NCBI GenBank assembly: GCA_028823445.1
Contig: JAPKBH010000006.1
Coordinates: 21,692-85,691 of the forward strand
Length of the DNA stretch: 64,000 nucleotides
Reading direction: 5' to 3'
DNA from: Acidimicrobiales bacterium
GTDB lineage: Bacteria; Actinomycetota; Acidimicrobiia; Acidimicrobiales; MedAcidi-G1
The notes beneath the pieces are model-generated. The model was given only the letters and a program-made list of their open reading frames with translations, did no database searches and was not told the DNA's origin. A program made the translations under genes and the position numbers. This document shows positions 34,702 through 43,998 of this stretch, piece by piece. Position 1 is the first letter of the stretch; the number at the start of each line of letters is the position of its first letter.

Positions 34702-35484
34702 TCAGAACTCGGTGCGGATAATCCAAAGGTCTGGGAAGACGGGGTTAAACAAGGTGGCCTGCAAATATTCCACCCCTAATGATCCGCCGCTGCCCATCTT
34801 GGCCCCAATGGTGCGCTGTACCATCTTTACATGCCGGTACCGCCACTCTTGTAACCCCTCATCAAGGTCGGTGAGGGATTCACAAAGTTGGGCGATGTCC
34901 GGCCGGTTGCGGTAAGCGTCCAGCAAGATGGCCTGCACCTCAGGTGAAGATTCGGTGGGTTGGGTGACGTCACGGTCCAGGATTTCTTGAGGCACTGCCG
35001 AACCTTCGTTAGCCAGGTAACGCAAAAAGGCGTCCCATAGGCTGGGGGCGCCAAAGCGGTCTTCAAGGCGCCGCAACTCTTTGGGCCGGTCGGCAAAGTG
35101 GGCCAGATGCTGCGGATCTTTTAAGCCCAGCAGGTACTCCAACTCCCGAAACTGGGCCGACTGAAAACCACTGGCCGAATCTAAAAAATCCCGGAAAGAA
35201 ACAAACTCCAGCGGAGTCATGGTCTCCAGCACATCAAGTTGCCCGACCAAGGTTTTAAAGATTTTCAAAATACGTTTCAGTTGATGCGAGCCCCGGGCGG
35301 GTTCGCCTTCGGTGATGTAGACCGCCAACTGGTCGGCTTCATGGAGTACCTGTTTAAACCAAAGCTCATACACCTGGTGGATGATGATGAACAGCATTTC
35401 GTCGTGTTCAGGCCCATCCGAGAGACACTGCTGAAGGTCCAGCAGTTCATCTATTTTGAGGTAATCACCGTAAGTGAGGTCCAT
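34702..35484 (-). CDS. kynA: tryptophan 2,3-dioxygenase
   Basis: This haem enzyme opens the indole ring of tryptophan to N-formylkynurenine. The 260-residue protein starts MDLTYGDYLKIDELL and includes HDEMLFIIIHQVYELWFKQ, FRELEYLLG and the haem-ligand region YRHVKMVQRTIGAKMGSGG, all hallmarks. The ATG at 35482-35484 follows AAGGAG, 10 bases after the kmo stop; a longer open frame would overlap kmo. It is the last pathway gene of the kynurenine operon, though it catalyses the first step. No formamidase gene is recognisable in the operon. Confidence 0.95.
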   Translation of the reverse strand: MDLTYGDYLKIDELLDLQQCLSDGPEHDEMLFIIIHQVYELWFKQVLHEADQLAVYITEGEPARGSHQLKRILKIFKTLVGQLDVLETMTPLEFVSFRDFLDSASGFQSAQFRELEYLLGLKDPQHLAHFADRPKELRRLEDRFGAPSLWDAFLRYLANEGSAVPQEILDRDVTQPTESSPEVQAILLDAYRNRPDIAQLCESLTDLDEGLQEWRYRHVKMVQRTIGAKMGSGGSLGVEYLQATLFNPVFPDLWIIRTEF

Positions 35485-35494
35485 ACTTTTCTCC

Positions 35495-36844
35495 TTAACT
35501 GGGCAGCGGTTCGAGGTCAGCCACCAAGGCAGCGGCGGTTTCCCAACACACCTCATCCACTGTGGCAATCCCGGCCGTGAGTTGATCTAAAATCTTTCCC
35601 TGAGCCCGAGCCCGGCTTTGGGCCACCGCGTACGGAACGGTGCTGAACATGACCATGCCGTAGCGCGGCACAAACGTTTCGGGCCAACGTTTTTCCATTT
35701 CTAGGGCCAACGCTCGCTTCAGCACGTAGCGCTCATCAACCACGCTGGTACTCATCTCAACATAATTGTCGACCGCCATGTCAGCAATGGCGTCGGTGTC
35801 TGGTTTGCGGCTTTGTTCAAAAGCGGCAAAGGCCGTTGCCCAATCGTCAGGGTGCTCTTTGAGAAAACGGTCGAGTTCAATACATGATTCAAACGCCGCA
35901 TTCATGCCTTGACCATGAAAAGGCACCACCCCGTGTGAGGCATCACCCAGCAAGACCGCACGGTCTTGAAAAGCCCACCCGGTGGTGCGCACGGTAGCCA
36001 ACAAGCCCAAAGGGTTGGCGGCAAACTGGGCGGTCAGGTCGGGAGCCAGGGCCGCAAAGTCTGCGAAGTGCTGGGCAAAGAAATCGGTTACTTGTTCGTC
36101 GGTAACTAGTTGTTCAAAGGTGTTGCCCGGGCCTTCCACGGGCAAATATATGGTGACGGTAAAAGAGCCGTCGGGGTCGGGCAAAGCGATCAACATAAAG
36201 TCTTTATGGGGCCAAATATGTAAGGCCGCTCGCTCGATAAGAAACTCCCCGTGGGGGCCGGCGGGCAAAGTGAGTTCTTTGTAGCCGTGCACTAAAGGCT
36301 CCAAAGTTAGTTGACCCCCGTTGGCTTCCAACACCGACTCTCGCACTGCCGAAGCCGAACCGTCGGTGCCAAATACCATGACAAAGGGAACCTCCACCGT
36401 TTCTTCACCTCTGGTAAAGGTGAGGAGGTTCTGGTCAAAGTCCACGCCCCGGCAACGCATGTCGAAATGAATGGTTACCCGGCCGGTGGCTTCAGCGGCG
36501 TCAAGCAACACACTGTTCAGCGCCGTACGGGACACCGAGCTGATGTATTCATGGGGGCGGCTTCCATAAGTTTGAAGCGATGTTTGCCCGTCTTCGTCGT
36601 GGATCATGCGCCCATACATCGGAATCAGCGAGGGCTCCACCTCTTCCATAACCCCAATGGCTTTCAAGGCCTCAATGCCTCGAGTGGCCAAAGCCAGGTT
36701 GATGGAACGCCCGGCCGAAATATCGGTGATGCGCATGTCGGGGCGGCTCTCGTAGATCGTGACGGTGTGGCCTTGCCGAGCCAACAAAATGCTCAGCATG
36801 GACCCCGCTGGGCCAGCCCCAATAATGGTCAGGCGTTTGCTCAT
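35495..36844 (-). CDS. kmo: kynurenine 3-monooxygenase
   Basis: This 449-residue FAD hydroxylase converts kynurenine to 3-hydroxykynurenine. The N-terminal IIGAGPAGSMLSILLARQGH binds FAD. The RSINLALATRG segment near residue 45 and YGRMIHDEDG near 80 are family hallmarks; VLLGDASHGVVPFHGQGMNAAFE is the second FAD motif. The start overlaps the kynU stop as ATGA. The gene marks the 3-hydroxyanthranilate branch rather than the anthranilate branch of tryptophan breakdown. Confidence 0.95.
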   Translation of the reverse strand: MSKRLTIIGAGPAGSMLSILLARQGHTVTIYESRPDMRITDISAGRSINLALATRGIEALKAIGVMEEVEPSLIPMYGRMIHDEDGQTSLQTYGSRPHEYISSVSRTALNSVLLDAAEATGRVTIHFDMRCRGVDFDQNLLTFTRGEETVEVPFVMVFGTDGSASAVRESVLEANGGQLTLEPLVHGYKELTLPAGPHGEFLIERAALHIWPHKDFMLIALPDPDGSFTVTIYLPVEGPGNTFEQLVTDEQVTDFFAQHFADFAALAPDLTAQFAANPLGLLATVRTTGWAFQDRAVLLGDASHGVVPFHGQGMNAAFESCIELDRFLKEHPDDWATAFAAFEQSRKPDTDAIADMAVDNYVEMSTSVVDERYVLKRALALEMEKRWPETFVPRYGMVMFSTVPYAVAQSRARAQGKILDQLTAGIATVDEVCWETAAALVADLEPLPS

Positions 36845-38136
36845 TGCAGCATTTCTTTAAGTATTTGCACAAAGCGATAAATATCAAGAAACGTGTTGTA
36901 GAGCGGCACGGGGGCGATGCGGATCACATCGGGGTAACGCCAGTCGCAAGCCACCCCTGCGGCTTCCAATGCTTCGAAGACTTCTCGTCCGGGCCGATGC
37001 CCAGGCATGACCCTCAAAGAGAACTGGCAGCCTCGTTGTGCAAGGTCTTGCGGGGTGATGTTTTGTATTTCTGTTGGCAATTCTTGGGCCAACAAGAAAT
37101 CCAGGTAAGCGATTTGTTTTTCGGTTTTTTCTCGCAAGGGGCCCATGCCGCCTGCTCGGGTAAAGACTTCTAGCGATGACCGAATAGGCGCCATGGCAAA
37201 CACTGGTGGGTTTGAGGTTTGCCACCCCTCAACGGTGGGTATGGGGTCAAATACGTTTTCCATTTCGAAACGGGTGGCCTTGTTGGTGCCCCACCAGCCT
37301 TCGAAACGCGGCAGGTCGGTGCGGGCGATGTGGCGTTGATGCACGAAGCATCCGGCGGTGGCTCCGGCCCCCGAGTTGAGGTATTTGTAGGTGCACCAGG
37401 CGGCAAAGTCGGCATCCCAATCATGCAGTTCTAACTCAATGTTGCCTACCGCATGGGCCAAGTCGAAGCCCACCATGGCTCCCACGGCGTGGCCTTGAGT
37501 GGCGATACTTGCCATGTCGAACACTTGGCCGGTGTAGTACTGCACGCCGGGGAACAACACCAAAGCCAGTTGATCGCCGTGTTGTTCTATGGCCGCGGCG
37601 ATGTCTTCTTCTCTTAGGCAGTCTTCTCCGGGCCGGGGGTCCACGGTGACCAGTGCGCCGGTTGGGTCGAAGCCTCGTTGCCGTATTTGCGATTCCACGG
37701 CGAAATGATCTGAGGGAAAGGCATGCCCTTCAATAAGGATTTTGAAACGCTCTGCGGTGGGTTGGTAAAAACTGACCATCAACAAATGCAAGTTGGTGGT
37801 CAGGCTGTTCATTACCGTGACCTCTTCGGGTTTAGCGCCCACCAGTTCGGCCATGGGGCCAGCCAACGACTCTTGATAAGAGGCCCACGGGTAGTCGGGC
37901 TCTTGGTCGGTCACCTCGTGGCCTCGTACCCCCATCTTGCCCCATTTGGCAAACTCTGCTTGCAGATATGCACCGGTTTGGGCCGGCGGTATACCCAGTG
38001 AGTTGCCCACCAAATAGGTTTCGGTTTCTCCTTCTGGGGTGATGGGCAACACGAACTCGTGGCGAAAAGAAGCCATCGGGTCTTGGTCGTCAAGGCGTTG
38101 GGCGCAGGCCTCGGTGAGGTCAAAAACTTCAGTCAT
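36841..38136 (-). CDS. kynU: kynureninase
   Basis: This 431-residue PLP enzyme cleaves 3-hydroxykynurenine to 3-hydroxyanthranilate and alanine. Family markers are YLVGNSLGIPP near 41-51, VMNSLTTNLHLLM near 108-120, GFDLAHAVGN near 223-232 and the Schiff-base Lys251 in AWCTYKYLNSGAG. It overlaps kmo by 4 bases and the upstream decarboxylase gene by 8 bases, so it is in the centre of the operon. Confidence 0.95.
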   Translation of the reverse strand: MTEVFDLTEACAQRLDDQDPMASFRHEFVLPITPEGETETYLVGNSLGIPPAQTGAYLQAEFAKWGKMGVRGHEVTDQEPDYPWASYQESLAGPMAELVGAKPEEVTVMNSLTTNLHLLMVSFYQPTAERFKILIEGHAFPSDHFAVESQIRQRGFDPTGALVTVDPRPGEDCLREEDIAAAIEQHGDQLALVLFPGVQYYTGQVFDMASIATQGHAVGAMVGFDLAHAVGNIELELHDWDADFAAWCTYKYLNSGAGATAGCFVHQRHIARTDLPRFEGWWGTNKATRFEMENVFDPIPTVEGWQTSNPPVFAMAPIRSSLEVFTRAGGMGPLREKTEKQIAYLDFLLAQELPTEIQNITPQDLAQRGCQFSLRVMPGHRPGREVFEALEAAGVACDWRYPDVIRIAPVPLYNTFLDIYRFVQILKEMLQ

Positions 38137-39127
38137 TTTCTACTCCAAAAAAGTTTGCCGCATTGTCGTAAAGCACTGCTTGGCGAGTTGCGTCGCTAAA
38201 TAATAGTGACTCTTCGATCATCTTGCCGGGGTGGATTTCTCCCAAAGGAAACGGGTAGTCGGAGCCCATGAGCACCCGTGACTCCCCCATCACATCGAGC
38301 AGGAAACGCAAAGTGGTGTCATCAAACACCGCTGAATCCACACTAAAGCGTTCTATATATTCTGAAGGAGGACGCGGGCAGTCTTGGCGCACAATGTCCC
38401 GACGATGCCAAGCGTTCTCTACCCGGCCTAATTGTTGGGCAAAGTTACCGCCCCCGTGAGCGAAGCAAATCTTCAAGTCGGCGGGCAGGCGTTCAAAAGC
38501 CCCCGACAGAATCAGCGACAAAATAGCGAGATGGGTTTCGGCGGGCATGCCCACCAACCATTGCAGCATGTATTTGGGCATACGTTCGGCGGCCATCATG
38601 GACCACGGGTGCACCAGCACCGGTATGCCTTGGTCGGCGCAGTGGTGCAAGAAAGCCAAAAGGTCGGGGTGGTCAAGGTTTCGGCCATCTACATGGTTGC
38701 CGATATGGACCCCCACATGGCCGGCCGCTACCGCCCGAGTCACTTCAGCGCACGCCCGATCAATGTCTTGTAACGGCACCTGGCATAGCGGACGAAGTCG
38801 CTGTGAAGCCGCCGCACACATTTCAAGTGCCGCATCGTTTACTTGAGCAGCCCACCGGGTGGCACGGCCGGGGTCACCCACGTAGGAAAACAGAATCGGC
38901 GTGGCCGAAACAACCTGAATGTCCACCCCGTTGGCGTCCATTTCGGCCAATCGGGCTTGGGGGTTCCAGAGAGGGGCCTGCACCGGCCGGTATTCGTTGT
39001 TGCCGGCCATGATCATGCCGATTTGGTCGTTGTCTACTCGCAGCCAAGGGGCATCATCGATACCCAAGACTTGGGACTCTTCCTGGCTTATTTCAGGAAA
39101 AAAATGGGCATGAATATCTATCTTCAC
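38129..39127 (-). CDS. 2-amino-3-carboxymuconate-6-semialdehyde decarboxylase
   Basis: This 332-residue amidohydrolase-fold decarboxylase has the metal motif KIDIHAHFFPE at the N-terminus, CFAHGGGNFAQQLGRVENAW near 230 and the Asp in LMGSDYPFPLG near 290. It removes the carboxyl group from the ring-opened product of 3-hydroxyanthranilate, steering it away from quinolinate/NAD toward catabolism. I chose the GTG at 39125-39127, which forms a GTGA overlap with the dioxygenase stop and sits exactly at the family start. A longer frame begins 14 codons earlier. Confidence 0.93.
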   Translation of the reverse strand: MKIDIHAHFFPEISQEESQVLGIDDAPWLRVDNDQIGMIMAGNNEYRPVQAPLWNPQARLAEMDANGVDIQVVSATPILFSYVGDPGRATRWAAQVNDAALEMCAAASQRLRPLCQVPLQDIDRACAEVTRAVAAGHVGVHIGNHVDGRNLDHPDLLAFLHHCADQGIPVLVHPWSMMAAERMPKYMLQWLVGMPAETHLAILSLILSGAFERLPADLKICFAHGGGNFAQQLGRVENAWHRRDIVRQDCPRPPSEYIERFSVDSAVFDDTTLRFLLDVMGESRVLMGSDYPFPLGEIHPGKMIEESLLFSDATRQAVLYDNAANFFGVEND

Positions 39128-39663
39128 GCTTCGTCCCGGGTGGGGTGCAGGTGTCCGCATGAGCCGCAAGTTCGTGCTTCTTCGTAGTCGTAAAAAGCAG
39201 CAAAAAGCGGCGGCAAGTCATCCACGATGGAATGCAGCATCACCTCGGCTCGGTAAACCAAGGCGTAGCACTGCGGGCAATACCATTCAAAAGCATCGGG
39301 GGCTCCCGGGGGGCGAGCCGGTTCAATAACCAAACCCACACTGTTGGCGTCGGGGCGTTGCGGCGAGTGTCGAGTGTGAGCGGGCAAGAAAAATACTTCC
39401 CCCTCTTTGATTTCGATATCCACGGGAGGTTGGCCTGGTTCTTCGACCACCCGTAAAAACATGTCGCCCTCAATTTGGTAAAAGAACTCGTCTACCGGGT
39501 CATCGTGGTAGTCGGTGCGCACGTTGGGACCGCCCACCACAAAGGCCATCAAGTCCCCATTTTCCCAAATCAACTTGTTGTTAACTGGTGGCTTTAAAAG
39601 GTGACGATGTTCGTCTATCCAGGCTTGAAAGTTAAAGGCTTTCAGAGAGTTTGCTTGAGGCAT
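39124..39663 (-). CDS. nbaC: 3-hydroxyanthranilate 3,4-dioxygenase
   Basis: This 179-residue cupin dioxygenase opens 3-hydroxyanthranilate. It shows RTDYHDDPVDEFFYQIEGDMFLR with the iron His/Glu ligands, VFFLPAHTRHSPQRP with the later His, and a C-terminal rubredoxin-like iron site (CPQC and CGSC), typical of the bacterial enzyme. GGGAGGCTCCTA lies upstream. It sits between the deaminase and decarboxylase genes in the operon. Confidence 0.95.
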   Translation of the reverse strand: MPQANSLKAFNFQAWIDEHRHLLKPPVNNKLIWENGDLMAFVVGGPNVRTDYHDDPVDEFFYQIEGDMFLRVVEEPGQPPVDIEIKEGEVFFLPAHTRHSPQRPDANSVGLVIEPARPPGAPDAFEWYCPQCYALVYRAEVMLHSIVDDLPPLFAAFYDYEEARTCGSCGHLHPTRDEA

Positions 39664-39672
39664 GGGAGGCTC

Positions 39673-40095
39673 CTAGTTCTCTTGGGGCTGGTAGGCCACG
39701 GCTTTTATTTCAATGCGGATCAATGGGTGGGGCAACTGGTGCACGGCCACCGTGGTGCGGGCTGGGCCCTGGTGGTCAAAAAATTCGCCGTAAACCTCGT
39801 TGTAACCAGCAAAGTCTTCCATGTCCACCAAAAACGAGGACACCTCAACTACGTCGGCCAAACCAGAACCAGCGGCCTGCAAGGTGTCGGCAATGTTCTC
39901 AATCACCGCTCGCGTTTGGGCTTTGATATCAAAAACGGTTTGTCCGAAAGCGTCAACATCTGCGCCCACGAAGGTGTCGTCGGGTCGGCGAGAACTGGTG
40001 CCGGATACGAAAATAAAGTCCCCGGCTCGGCGAAAATGCGGGTACTTGCCGCGTGGTTTGGCTTTGCCTTTGATTACTCCGGCTTGATCGTTCAT
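39673..40095 (-). CDS. RidA-family 2-aminomuconate deaminase
   Basis: This 140-residue chorismate-mutase-like RidA-fold protein contains [36 protein letters not shown] and a late [12 protein letters not shown] end. Its sequence resembles the AmnD/NbaF deaminases more than ordinary RidA imine hydrolases, and its place in the operon supports 2-aminomuconate to 4-oxalocrotonate + ammonia. Stop and start overlap neighbours by 4 bases (upstream) or are 9 bases apart (downstream). Confidence 0.88.
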   Translation of the reverse strand: MNDQAGVIKGKAKPRGKYPHFRRAGDFIFVSGTSSRRPDDTFVGADVDAFGQTVFDIKAQTRAVIENIADTLQAAGSGLADVVEVSSFLVDMEDFAGYNEVYGEFFDHQGPARTTVAVHQLPHPLIRIEIKAVAYQPQEN

Positions 40096-40856
40096 GAATC
40101 CTCCGTTCGGAAAGAGATGCTTCCCAAATGTTGCACCTCAAGAGTAACTTCACTATTTGGCTCAAGCGGAACCGCCGCGGTGGCCGCCCCGGCCAACAAA
40201 ATGCTTCCGGCGGGAAGTTCTTGACCGATTTCCCCGGCCAGCCGAGCAGCGTCTATCACCGACTGCAGCGGGTCACCACTAATGGCCGCGCTACTGCCGG
40301 ATTGCACTTGCCGGCCGTTAAAGCTCATGACCATGCCCAGATTATTGGTGTTTTCGATGGCCGCTGGGTCGGCGTTCCAACTCCCAATGACGTAGCCCGC
40401 CGACGAACAATTATCGGCCACCACATCGCTAAGTGAAAATTTAAAGTCCTGATAACGCGAGTCGATAATTTCTAGCGCCGGGGCCACTGCATCAACGGCG
40501 TCCCGTGCTTGTTCTGCCGTTAGTTGGCCAGAAATAGTTTTCCCTAACCGAAAAGCCACCTCAGGTTCTACCCGAGGGTGAACATAGGTAGCGAGATCGG
40601 TGGTACCCCCGTCTCTAACGGCCATGCCGTCGGTGAGCACCCCAAAGATTAGATCCTCCACCCCCATTTGTTGGCGCTTGGCAGTCGAGGTGAACCCCAT
40701 CTTTACCCCGGTAAGGGCTTCGCCGCGCCCTAAACGCAAAGCCAACAGCGCGGTTTGTACCTCGTAAGCCTCGGCGATGTTCAATGGCTCAGCGAGTTGT
40801 TCTATGGCCGTAGCTCGTTGTTGCGCCTCATCAAGGCGGAGAGCTAAAGCGTTCAT
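40092..40856 (-). CDS. 4-oxalocrotonate decarboxylase (FAH-fold)
   Basis: This 254-residue FAH-type enzyme is related to DmpH/Xyl[16 protein letters not shown] near 52-66 and [14 protein letters not shown] near 98-111 include metal ligands; [23 protein letters not shown] near 132-154 is the conserved core. It would decarboxylate 4-oxalocrotonate to 2-oxopent-4-enoate. It is homologous to the hydratase three genes upstream, with which such decarboxylases form a complex. Which of the two FAH proteins is decarboxylase and which hydratase rests on sequence style and gene order. Confidence 0.86.
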   Translation of the reverse strand: MNALALRLDEAQQRATAIEQLAEPLNIAEAYEVQTALLALRLGRGEALTGVKMGFTSTAKRQQMGVEDLIFGVLTDGMAVRDGGTTDLATYVHPRVEPEVAFRLGKTISGQLTAEQARDAVDAVAPALEIIDSRYQDFKFSLSDVVADNCSSAGYVIGSWNADPAAIENTNNLGMVMSFNGRQVQSGSSAAISGDPLQSVIDAARLAGEIGQELPAGSILLAGAATAAVPLEPNSEVTLEVQHLGSISFRTEDS

Positions 40857-41878
40857 GTTTGTTCCTTTTTAGCGGCCATGTCTAAAGCGATATCCATCAA
40901 CATATCTTCCTGGCCGCCCACCAAACGGCGGCGTCCTGCTTCTACTAGAACCTCGCGAGTTTCTAACCCGTGGGCGTCCGCGGCCCGTTCGGCGTGTAGT
41001 AAAAAGCTGGAGTACACCCCGGCATAGCCAATGGACAAAGTCTCTCGATCGACCCGTACCGGTCGGTCTTGGAGGGGGCGCACCAGGTCGTCGGCGGCGT
41101 CCATCAAAGCAAAAAGGTCGCAACCGTGGTTCCAACCCAACAGGTCGGCGGTGGCGATGAAGGCCTCTAAAGGGGTGTTGCCGGCGGCCGCCCCCATAGA
41201 AGCCAGCGAAGCATCAACCCGGGTAACCCCGTGTTCAACAGCCGTTATGGCATTTGCCACGCCGAGAGCCAGGTTGTGGTGGGCATGCATACCGCGTTCG
41301 GTTTCGGGTTGTAGTACCGCGTCAAAGGCCGTGAAACGAGCAGCAATGTCGCCCATGTGCATGGCGCCTGCAGAGTCCACTACATAAACGCATTGCGCTC
41401 CGGCATCTTCCATGATCTTGGCTTGCTGGGCTAAAGGTTCGGGGTCATTCATGTGCGACATCATCAAAAATCCCACAGTGTCCATACCTAAGCGGCGGGC
41501 TTCGGCAAGGTGCTGTTGAGCTACGTCGGCCTCGGTGCAGTGGGTAGCCACCCGAACCGAACTGGCCCCCAAGTCGTGGGCTTGACGCAGGTCATCAATG
41601 GTGCCAATACCAGGCAGCAACAGCACGGTGATGCGAGCGTTTTTTACTACTTCAGCTACCGCGGTAATCCACTCTGCATCGGTGTGCAAGCCAAAGCCAT
41701 AGTTGAAACTTGACCCGGCGAGACCATCGCCATGAGAAATTTCTATGGAGTCCACTCCAGCAGCGTCAAGGGCTGCGGCGATGGTACGTACCGTGTCGAG
41801 GTCGTACTGGTGCTTGATGGCGTGCATGCCATCTCGCAAGGTGACGTCAGAAATGTAGAGGCGGTCAACGACGGTCAT
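40853..41878 (-). CDS. 4-hydroxy-2-oxovalerate aldolase
   Basis: This 341-residue DmpG/MhpE-type aldolase opens with [20 protein letters not shown], includes [20 protein letters not shown] and [15 protein letters not shown], and ends with a DmpG-type communication domain (about 280-335). It cleaves 4-hydroxy-2-oxovalerate to pyruvate and acetaldehyde. The ATG at 41876-41878 overlaps the stop of the dehydrogenase gene as ATGA; a longer frame reaching 42016 has no support. It works as a channelled complex with the acetaldehyde dehydrogenase encoded just upstream. Confidence 0.94.
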   Translation of the reverse strand: MTVVDRLYISDVTLRDGMHAIKHQYDLDTVRTIAAALDAAGVDSIEISHGDGLAGSSFNYGFGLHTDAEWITAVAEVVKNARITVLLLPGIGTIDDLRQAHDLGASSVRVATHCTEADVAQQHLAEARRLGMDTVGFLMMSHMNDPEPLAQQAKIMEDAGAQCVYVVDSAGAMHMGDIAARFTAFDAVLQPETERGMHAHHNLALGVANAITAVEHGVTRVDASLASMGAAAGNTPLEAFIATADLLGWNHGCDLFALMDAADDLVRPLQDRPVRVDRETLSIGYAGVYSSFLLHAERAADAHGLETREVLVEAGRRRLVGGQEDMLMDIALDMAAKKEQT

Positions 41879-42813
41879 GCTGTTGCTCCGTTTCGGGCCG
41901 CTGCTACTTGTTCGCCGGTTCGTAGAGCGGCCGAGGTCATGATGTCGAGGTTGCCAGCGTAAGAAGGTAGGTAGTGGGCCGCCCCTTCTACTTCGAGGAA
42001 CACCGTGACTTTCCAACCCTCGCTCCAGGTGCCTAATCCGGGCAGGGCCAGAGGTTCTTCAATTGCTTCAAACTGCACGTCTTGTTTTAGGCGGTAGCCC
42101 GGCACGTAAGCCCGTACTTCGGCCACCATGGCTTCAACGGATTGTCGCATAGCCGCTTGGTCTCCGGGACCGGTAAGGCAAAACACGGTGTCGCGCATGG
42201 TTAAGGGGGGTTCGGCGGGGTTGAGCACGATGATGGCTTTACCGTGGGTAGCGCCGCCGATTTGCTCAATGGCGCGGGCGGTGGTTTCGGTGAACTCGTC
42301 AATGTTGGCACGGGTGCCGGGGCCGGCGGAGCGTGAAGCTATGGAGGCCACGATTTCGGCGTAGTGCACTTCGGCGTGGGCCGACAAGGCGGCCACCATG
42401 GGGATGGTGGCTTGGCCGCCGCAGGTCACCATGTTGAGGTTGGGGGCGGCCAAGTTGATGTTGAGGTTGACTGGGGGCACCACGTAAGGGCCTATGGCCG
42501 CTGGGGTGAGGTCAATAACTTGTTTGCCGTGAGCGGCCAACACTTCGGCGTGGTGGGCGTGCGCTCCCGCTGAGGTGGCATCAAAAACGAGGGCGATCTC
42601 GGCGAATTCTGGTAAGGCCACCAGGCCGTCGATGCCTTCGCTGGTGGTGGCTACTCCCATACGTTTTGCTCGGGCTAAGCCGTCCGATTCAGGGTCGATG
42701 CCAGCCATGGCCGAAATCTCTAAAGATTCAGAGAGTCGTTTGATTTTGATCATCAGGTCCGAAGCGATGTTGCCCGACCCGATAATGGCTACTTTGGTTG
42801 TTTGGTCGCTCAT
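41875..42813 (-). CDS. acetaldehyde dehydrogenase (acetylating)
   Basis: This 312-residue DmpF/MhpF-type enzyme has the NAD-binding start [17 protein letters not shown] and the catalytic Cys in [14 protein letters not shown] near 130. [22 protein letters not shown] is also conserved. It turns acetaldehyde, channelled from the aldolase, into acetyl-CoA. The start overlaps the hydratase stop by 4 bases. Confidence 0.94.
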   Translation of the reverse strand: MSDQTTKVAIIGSGNIASDLMIKIKRLSESLEISAMAGIDPESDGLARAKRMGVATTSEGIDGLVALPEFAEIALVFDATSAGAHAHHAEVLAAHGKQVIDLTPAAIGPYVVPPVNLNINLAAPNLNMVTCGGQATIPMVAALSAHAEVHYAEIVASIASRSAGPGTRANIDEFTETTARAIEQIGGATHGKAIIVLNPAEPPLTMRDTVFCLTGPGDQAAMRQSVEAMVAEVRAYVPGYRLKQDVQFEAIEEPLALPGLGTWSEGWKVTVFLEVEGAAHYLPSYAGNLDIMTSAALRTGEQVAAARNGATA

Positions 42814-43586
42814 TGAAAGCTCACACTTACCTTCCCGACACTATTGATGTCTACGTCGTAGGTTTGGCCGGCGGCGGCGGTGACCATGGGGCCTAAGGCG
42901 CCGGTCAAAATAATCTCTCCGGACCGCAACGGGGCACCAGTGCTGGCTTGATATTGGGCCAACCATGCTGCGGCGTTTAGGGGGTGGCCCAAGCAGGCTG
43001 CGCCGGCTCCCGATGACACCACTTCTCCACCGCAGGTAATTTTCATGCCGCAGAGCAGTAGGTCAACTTCGTCCAGCGCTTGGGGGGTGGCCCCGAGAAC
43101 GAATGCGGCTGATGATCCGTTGTCGGCCACCGTGTCGTAAATTTTGATGTCCCAGTTGGCGATGCGGCTATCTACTATTTCGATGGCCGACACCACATAG
43201 TCCACGGCTTTTTCTATTTCGGCCACCGTAGGCGCCGGGTTTTCTAGATCGTGGGCTAACACGATGGCCACTTCGGCTTCGATTTTGGGTTGCAAATATT
43301 CACTGAGGTTGACGGTGCCGCCGTCGGCAACTTGAGTGTCGTCAAACAGCACTCCCATGTCGGGTTGATCTACCCCGAGTTGTTGTTGCACAGCAGGTGA
43401 GGTGAGACCAATTTTTCGCCCTACGGGCACGCGGCCTTGTTCTTGCCACCACACGGTGTTGAGGTTTTGGATGCGGTAAGCCGCTTCCACGGAAACTTCA
43501 GGCATACGGTCACGCAGTGGGGAAAGAGCGCCCAGCGTGTAGGCCTCGCGAAGTTGGGCCGCCAGCCCGTGTTCACTCTTATTCAC
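42810..43586 (-). CDS. 2-oxopent-4-enoate (2-keto-4-pentenoate) hydratase
   Basis: This 258-residue FAH-fold hydratase is like Mhp[18 protein letters not shown] and [10 protein letters not shown] near the N-terminus are very MhpD-like; [15 protein letters not shown] and [28 protein letters not shown] follow. It hydrates 2-oxopent-4-enoate to 4-hydroxy-2-oxovalerate. The GTG at 43584-43586 fits the family's length; an ATG at 43614-43616 would add ten residues but overlaps the stop of the upstream acyl-CoA dehydrogenase remnant as TAATG. This is the first intact gene of the kynurenine operon. Confidence 0.9.
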   Translation of the reverse strand: MNKSEHGLAAQLREAYTLGALSPLRDRMPEVSVEAAYRIQNLNTVWWQEQGRVPVGRKIGLTSPAVQQQLGVDQPDMGVLFDDTQVADGGTVNLSEYLQPKIEAEVAIVLAHDLENPAPTVAEIEKAVDYVVSAIEIVDSRIANWDIKIYDTVADNGSSAAFVLGATPQALDEVDLLLCGMKITCGGEVVSSGAGAACLGHPLNAAAWLAQYQASTGAPLRSGEIILTGALGPMVTAAAGQTYDVDINSVGKVSVSFQ

Positions 43587-43615
43587 TTGGAATATCTTTT
43601 CTCTACACCATCTCA

Positions 43616-43879
43616 TTACTTTGAGGCGGATTCACCAAGGCCTAAATCTCGACTTATAACCATGCGTTGCATCTCGCTAGTTCCTTCGCCGATCTCTAAG
43701 ATCTTACCGTCACGATAATAGCGCGCTACGGGGGTTTCGTCTATAAAGCCGTAACCGCCGAAAATTTGGGTGGCTTCTCGGGTGGCGGTGACGGCTGCTT
43801 CGGTGGCGTGCAGTTTGGCATCACGAGCTAAACGTTCGGCGCCCTTTTCGGTTACTGCTTGGGCTTTTTTGTCGCTTCT
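43616..43879 (-). pseudogene. acyl-CoA dehydrogenase C-terminal remnant
   Basis: About 82 codons (43616-43864) encode the C-terminal tail of an acyl-CoA dehydrogenase, including QIFGGYGFIDETPVARYYRD and EIGEGTSEMQRMVISRDLG. The N-terminal and middle domains, with the catalytic base, are absent. An in-frame TAA at 43880-43882 closes the frame upstream. A GTG at 43894-43896 with AGAGGG before it starts a short frame one base out of register, which crosses AAAAAAG and stops at 43852. So this is a deletion relic, perhaps with a single-base slip; it cannot be a working dehydrogenase. Confidence 0.8.
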
Positions 43880-43918
43880 TTAAATTTGTCGCTCACCAGA
43901 ACCCTCTCACTTGAGTTC

Positions 43919-43973
43919 GCAGTCTGCCATAGGAATCTGATGTCCGCATTACCGTATCCCTGTGGCAGACTGC
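43919..43973. promoter_or_regulatory. long inverted repeat upstream of the guanidinobutyrase gene
   Basis: GCAGTCTGCCATAGGAAT (43919-43936) and ATCCCTGTGGCAGACTGC (43956-43973) are complementary at 16 of 18 positions around a 19-base spacer. It ends 25 bases before the gbuA start codon. It may be an operator or a leader hairpin. I do not see the signatures of guanidine riboswitches. The remaining bases of the 43,880-43,998 gap show nothing else. Confidence 0.5.
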
Positions 43974-43998
43974 CCTTTAATAATCCGTTGGAGGAGCC

